7,805 nt of DNA, taken from an uncultured Methylococcaceae bacterium (lineage in GTDB: Bacteria; Pseudomonadota; Gammaproteobacteria; Methylococcales; Methylomonadaceae). The DNA lies in contig CAIUYS010000185.1 in assembly GCA_903903365.1 (NCBI GenBank), positions 1 through 7,805 of the forward strand. The letters run 5' to 3'. Positions 6,149 to 7,805 of the stretch are shown one piece after another; position 1 is the stretch's first letter; each line of letters begins with the position of its first letter. The translations under genes were made by a program, and so were the position numbers. The notes beneath the pieces are model-generated. The model saw only the letters and a list, made by a program, of their open reading frames with translations, ran no database searches and was not told where the DNA came from.

Positions 6149-6423
6149 CTATAAAACAGCGTTTAATTAAACTGGAATCATCCTTGCCAAGCAATCAGAT
6201 GGTGGTGCATATCATCCGAACAATAATTGACCCCAACGCACCAACGCCGATTGGTTACAGTTACGGTGATATAAAAATTCTCAAAATACCGGATGAATCA
6301 AAAGAGGTTTTTGACGGTCGCTTATTCGATGCCGCGCCTATTGGTGATGTTAATAATATTGGTGATATTGACCGTCATATATTTTGGCCGATTTATGCAG
6401 ATGATGACAATGTGATAATTTAA
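6145..6423 (+). CDS. Small protein 3 of a three-gene NLKxR-motif cassette, longer
   Basis: ATG 6145 is an ATGA overlap with the preceding gene. The 92-aa product starts TIKQRLIKLESSLPSNQ and a strand MVVHIIRTII, so it shares the helix-strand beginning of the two upstream genes. It then departs with GYSYGDIKILKIPDES, FDGRLFDAAPIGDVNN and an acidic C-terminus (DADDDNVII-like ending YADDDNVII). The extension is rich in D, I and P and contains no recognised catalytic motif. It is the last gene before the terminator at 6429-6459. Shared ancestry with the first two is likely at the N-terminus only. Function is unknown. Confidence 0.65.
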   Translation: MTIKQRLIKLESSLPSNQMVVHIIRTIIDPNAPTPIGYSYGDIKILKIPDESKEVFDGRLFDAAPIGDVNNIGDIDRHIFWPIYADDDNVII

Positions 6424-6428
6424 TAATC

Positions 6429-6459
6429 AAGGCCGGTTGATTATGCCGGTCTTTTTTTT
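6429..6459 (+). terminator. Rho-independent terminator of the element operon
   Basis: AAGGCCGGT (6429-6437) pairs with GCCGGTCTT (6445-6453), nine pairs with two G-U wobbles and a seven-base loop. A run of eight T follows from 6452. It starts six bases after the last stop codon. Confidence 0.85.
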
Positions 6460-6488
6460 GCCTGAAACAAAGCAACATGTGGATCGTG

Positions 6489-6512
6489 TCGGTATATATG
6501 GCGGTATACCGC
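6489..6512. repeat. Right cluster of CGGTATA motifs, putative integrase arm sites
   Basis: CGGTATA occurs at 6490-6496 and 6502-6508, and the second lies in the perfect 12-bp palindrome GCGGTATACCGC (6501-6512). The block 6490-6506 resembles 722-738 beside int. It lies 56 bp inside the candidate right core, matching arm sites that flank an attachment core. Confidence 0.4.
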
Positions 6513-6567
6513 TAACAACAAATCATTAAAGCCTTTAATAATGCAGCCTATAGGGCATATTTATATA

Positions 6568-6580
6568 GCTGGAAGGGCCA
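6568..6580 (+). other. Candidate right attachment core (attR)
   Basis: GCTGGAAGGGCCA matches 590-602 in 12 of 13 positions, in direct orientation, 5978 bp away. It lies beyond the operon terminator and the right CGGTATA cluster, where the end of the element is expected. Confidence 0.45.
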
Positions 6581-6596
6581 CATAATAGCAAAATAA
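6568..6596 (+). pseudogene. Possible displaced original 3' end of the sugar transporter gene
   Basis: In the same reading phase as the left core, this stretch reads WKGHIIAK then TAA at 6594-6596. The intact left end reads WKGHKIKV then stop. Joining the transporter up to 590 with this stretch would give a complete C-terminus (YGWKGHIIAK). The fragment is only nine codons, so chance similarity is not excluded. Confidence 0.4.
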
Positions 6597-6677
6597 TCAT
6601 TGATCAGAAATAACGCTTCAACCTACATAAGGTCAGTATTCAGCCCTCCTTTCTATAGGTGTGTTTGTAGTGGAAGT

Positions 6678-6773
6678 TTATTTCCGATACATTTGTTCAG
6701 TCTCAGAACAGCGTGCAGCACAACAAAGTAAAGCACCTGCTATTCCTAATGATATTAAAATTATTACAAACAT
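6678..6773 (-). CDS. Very small hydrophobic cysteine-containing protein, 31 aa
   Basis: Reading the minus strand from ATG at 6773 to TAA at 6678 gives 31 aa: a hydrophobic helix (FVIILISLGIAGALL, residues 2-16) then CCAARCSETEQMYRK, with three cysteines just after the membrane segment and a charged tail. AAGGTGGTGG lies just upstream of the ATG as a ribosome-binding site. It could be a small single-pass membrane protein; the cysteines might bind metal or form a disulfide. It lies outside the predicted element, next to another short membrane ORF on the same strand. No family is recognised, and at this length a chance ORF is possible. Confidence 0.45.
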   Translation of the reverse strand: MFVIILISLGIAGALLCCAARCSETEQMYRK

Positions 6774-6809
6774 AAAAACCACCACCTTTTAAAAAAACTC
6801 TAATTTATC

Positions 6810-6836
6810 AAAAAAATTGTTTCGTACAATTTTTTT
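6810..6836 (-). terminator. A/T-rich perfect hairpin, possible bidirectional terminator
   Basis: AAAAAAATTGT (6810-6820) and ACAATTTTTTT (6826-6836) form an 11-bp perfect inverted repeat with loop TTCGT. The stem ends in T-runs on either strand. It lies between the two minus-strand small ORFs, downstream of the 46-aa one, so it may end that transcript. The stem is nearly GC-free, which weakens the call. Confidence 0.4.
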
Positions 6837-6946
6837 CTGTTTCTGTGTTTCCCCATTCCACTCAATCTTAAAATCTCATACATATTCGCGACTATGAGGA
6901 AATTCTGCTTGTAGGTACACCACACTGTTGAAGGCAAGTAAAATGT

Positions 6947-7087
6947 TTAGCCGGGACGCTTCACGATATTGCTAAAAATAGCAGCTCCAGCAAATAATAC
7001 GGTTGAAACTATAAATTCGCCGGATATAAAACCCAATATCCCAGTGATGAATAATAGTCCAATCAAGATATCTTTATTTGTACTCAT
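6947..7087 (-). CDS. Small hydrophobic membrane protein, 46 aa
   Basis: The minus strand from ATG at 7087 to TAA at 6947 encodes 46 aa: MSTNKD, then ILIGLLFITGILGFISG (residues 7-23), EF, then IVSTVLFAGAAIFSNIV (26-42) and the basic end KRPG. This is a two-helix hairpin or one long bent membrane span with a charged residue (E24) at the turn and a basic cytoplasmic-type tail. GGGTGA upstream is a suitable ribosome-binding site. The composition is unlike random sequence of this base content. Flanking DNA is non-coding on both strands. I do not recognise a family; it could be a stress-type small membrane protein. Confidence 0.6.
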   Translation of the reverse strand: MSTNKDILIGLLFITGILGFISGEFIVSTVLFAGAAIFSNIVKRPG

Positions 7088-7633
7088 CGCTTCACCCAAT
7101 AATGGCTGTAAACAGAATAATTAACATCTCACTTATAGATGCATAATTTATAAAAGCACAAGTCATGCCAGAGCTCATGAAAATTTGTCAATTTTGGCCT
7201 AAGAAAACTTTAAGCACAATGACTGGACAGTCATTTTCGGCGATTAGGACTTACAACCCCTTTATATTCATGATTAAATTCATTCTTCTATCATCAACGA
7301 GATTTATACGTTTGTCGGACTCATTTATCATTGGAAGCAGCTAGTTGTTCCGTATTGGTGCATAGTTTGCTAAAATAGCGCACAATTAATGCCTATTTTT
7401 GCTACAGCCAACGTTAAGAGCACTCATCTTGCACGGACGATACGAAGCCGGGCGAAAACGCTCTGTAGACAATATATCGATATTGCTTCGTTGCTTACAG
7501 CGGCACCCGCCTTTTTTGAACCCGCTCTTGTACTTAAACTTTTCCTCAGTACCGAGCTATATCTGCACATAAGAGAACCGCTATCGACCCCCATCACTCA
7601 ATTTCACCAGCAGGCGGTTTCAGTCGGCATTGG
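7088..7633. other. Intergenic stretch without a convincing gene
   Basis: Only short or compositionally implausible ORFs are present. It holds an inverted repeat TGACTG-GA-CAGTCA at 7220-7233 and an extended -10 sequence near 7368. It presumably carries the control regions of the minus-strand 46-aa gene and of the sensor gene to the right. Confidence 0.6.
7368..7376 (+). promoter_or_regulatory. Possible extended -10 promoter of the downstream sensor gene
   Basis: TTGC followed by TAAAAT (7371-7376) gives an extended -10 element (TGC-TAAAAT). A convincing -35 box is not seen at normal spacing. The leader to the sensor gene would be about 250 bases. Confidence 0.3.
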
Positions 7634-7805
7634 TTGCGTTTTGTGCTGCCTCTACTCGCCCTTTCGCTACTGATCGGCGCGATGGGCACCATCGGCTATC
7701 GCTACCTGAGCAAGGAAATACGCCGCGAAAACGACCGCACCCTGGCCGTGATTGCCGAGCAGAAACGTCAACAAATCGAGGCATGGCTAACCGAGGCTCG
7801 GATTG
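7634..7805 (+). CDS. Membrane-anchored sensor protein N-terminus (3' truncated by window)
   Basis: In this frame, open since the TAA at 7535-7537, the translation contains LRFVLPLLALSLLIGAMGTIGYRYL, given as LRFVLPLLALSLL and IGAMGTIGYRYL. This is a clear N-terminal membrane helix, followed by a charged helical region SKEIRRENDRTLAVIAEQKR and QQIEAWLTEAR. That layout is typical of sensor histidine kinases or diguanylate cyclase/phosphodiesterase proteins whose periplasmic sensor domain comes next. The start is uncertain: TTG 7634 or GTG 7643 keeps the whole helix, while ATG 7682 would cut it. An AGGCGG-like sequence lies upstream of the TTG. The richer GC content than the element marks resumed chromosomal sequence. 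Output domain is outside the window. Confidence 0.7.
   Translation, partial: MRFVLPLLALSLLIGAMGTIGYRYLSKEIRRENDRTLAVIAEQKRQQIEAWLTEARI

Noticed and set aside
6421..6445. Alternative hairpin AATCAA/TTGATT acting as antiterminator
   Set aside because: Its centre does not pair well, and the competing terminator stem is longer with a T-run.
7165..7344. Plus-strand ORF of 59 aa
   Set aside because: No ribosome-binding site is visible, and the composition (many S, T, F and I without pattern) looks like random AT-rich sequence.
7389..7673. Plus-strand ORF of 94 aa overlapping the sensor start
   Set aside because: Its C-terminal part is out of frame with the clear membrane-helix coding sequence, and the N-terminal part has no family-like pattern or good ribosome-binding site.

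Overview
The window looks like a gammaproteobacterial chromosome carrying a small integrated mobile element of about 6 kb. The genus is not certain; gene content and base composition would suit a methylotroph-like gammaproteobacterium, but that is a guess. Two chromosomal genes flank the element: the 3' half of a FucP/GluP-type sugar transporter on the left (1-618) and the first codons of a membrane-anchored sensor protein on the right (from about 7634). The right-hand gene is visibly more GC-rich than the element.

The element begins with a P4-type tyrosine integrase (768-1988) just downstream of the transporter. A leader region follows (1989-2175) with a promoter-like sequence, an inverted repeat and a partly duplicated block. 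Next is a compact co-directional gene run (2176-6423) whose genes nearly all overlap or abut: an AlpA-like excisionase/regulator, a 50-aa membrane protein, an unknown helical protein, a free-standing primase-type zinc finger, a DUF3631 P-loop protein, a TubC-docking-like protein, an unknown 88-aa protein, an unknown 89-aa protein and three tandem small proteins sharing an N-terminal motif. A good intrinsic terminator closes the run at 6429-6459. No capsid, tail, terminase, toxin-antitoxin, relaxase or recognisable defence gene is visible. The element therefore looks like a minimal satellite or integrative island with an integration module and a replication-like module.

The likely boundaries can be read from the sequence. 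A near-identical 13-bp repeat lies in the last codons of the transporter (590-602) and again at 6568-6580. The right copy is followed in the same reading phase by an alternative transporter C-terminus and stop codon. This suggests that the element inserted into the 3' end of the transporter gene and supplied a replacement tail. Inside each core lie CGGTATA/TATACCG motifs that could be integrase arm sites. A cluster of TATCYGTCTY motifs in mixed orientation, placed in the disordered tail of the DUF3631 gene, is a candidate replication origin.

To the right of the element, 6597-7633 is mostly non-coding, but it contains two short minus-strand ORFs with Shine-Dalgarno sequences that encode very hydrophobic 31-aa and 46-aa proteins.
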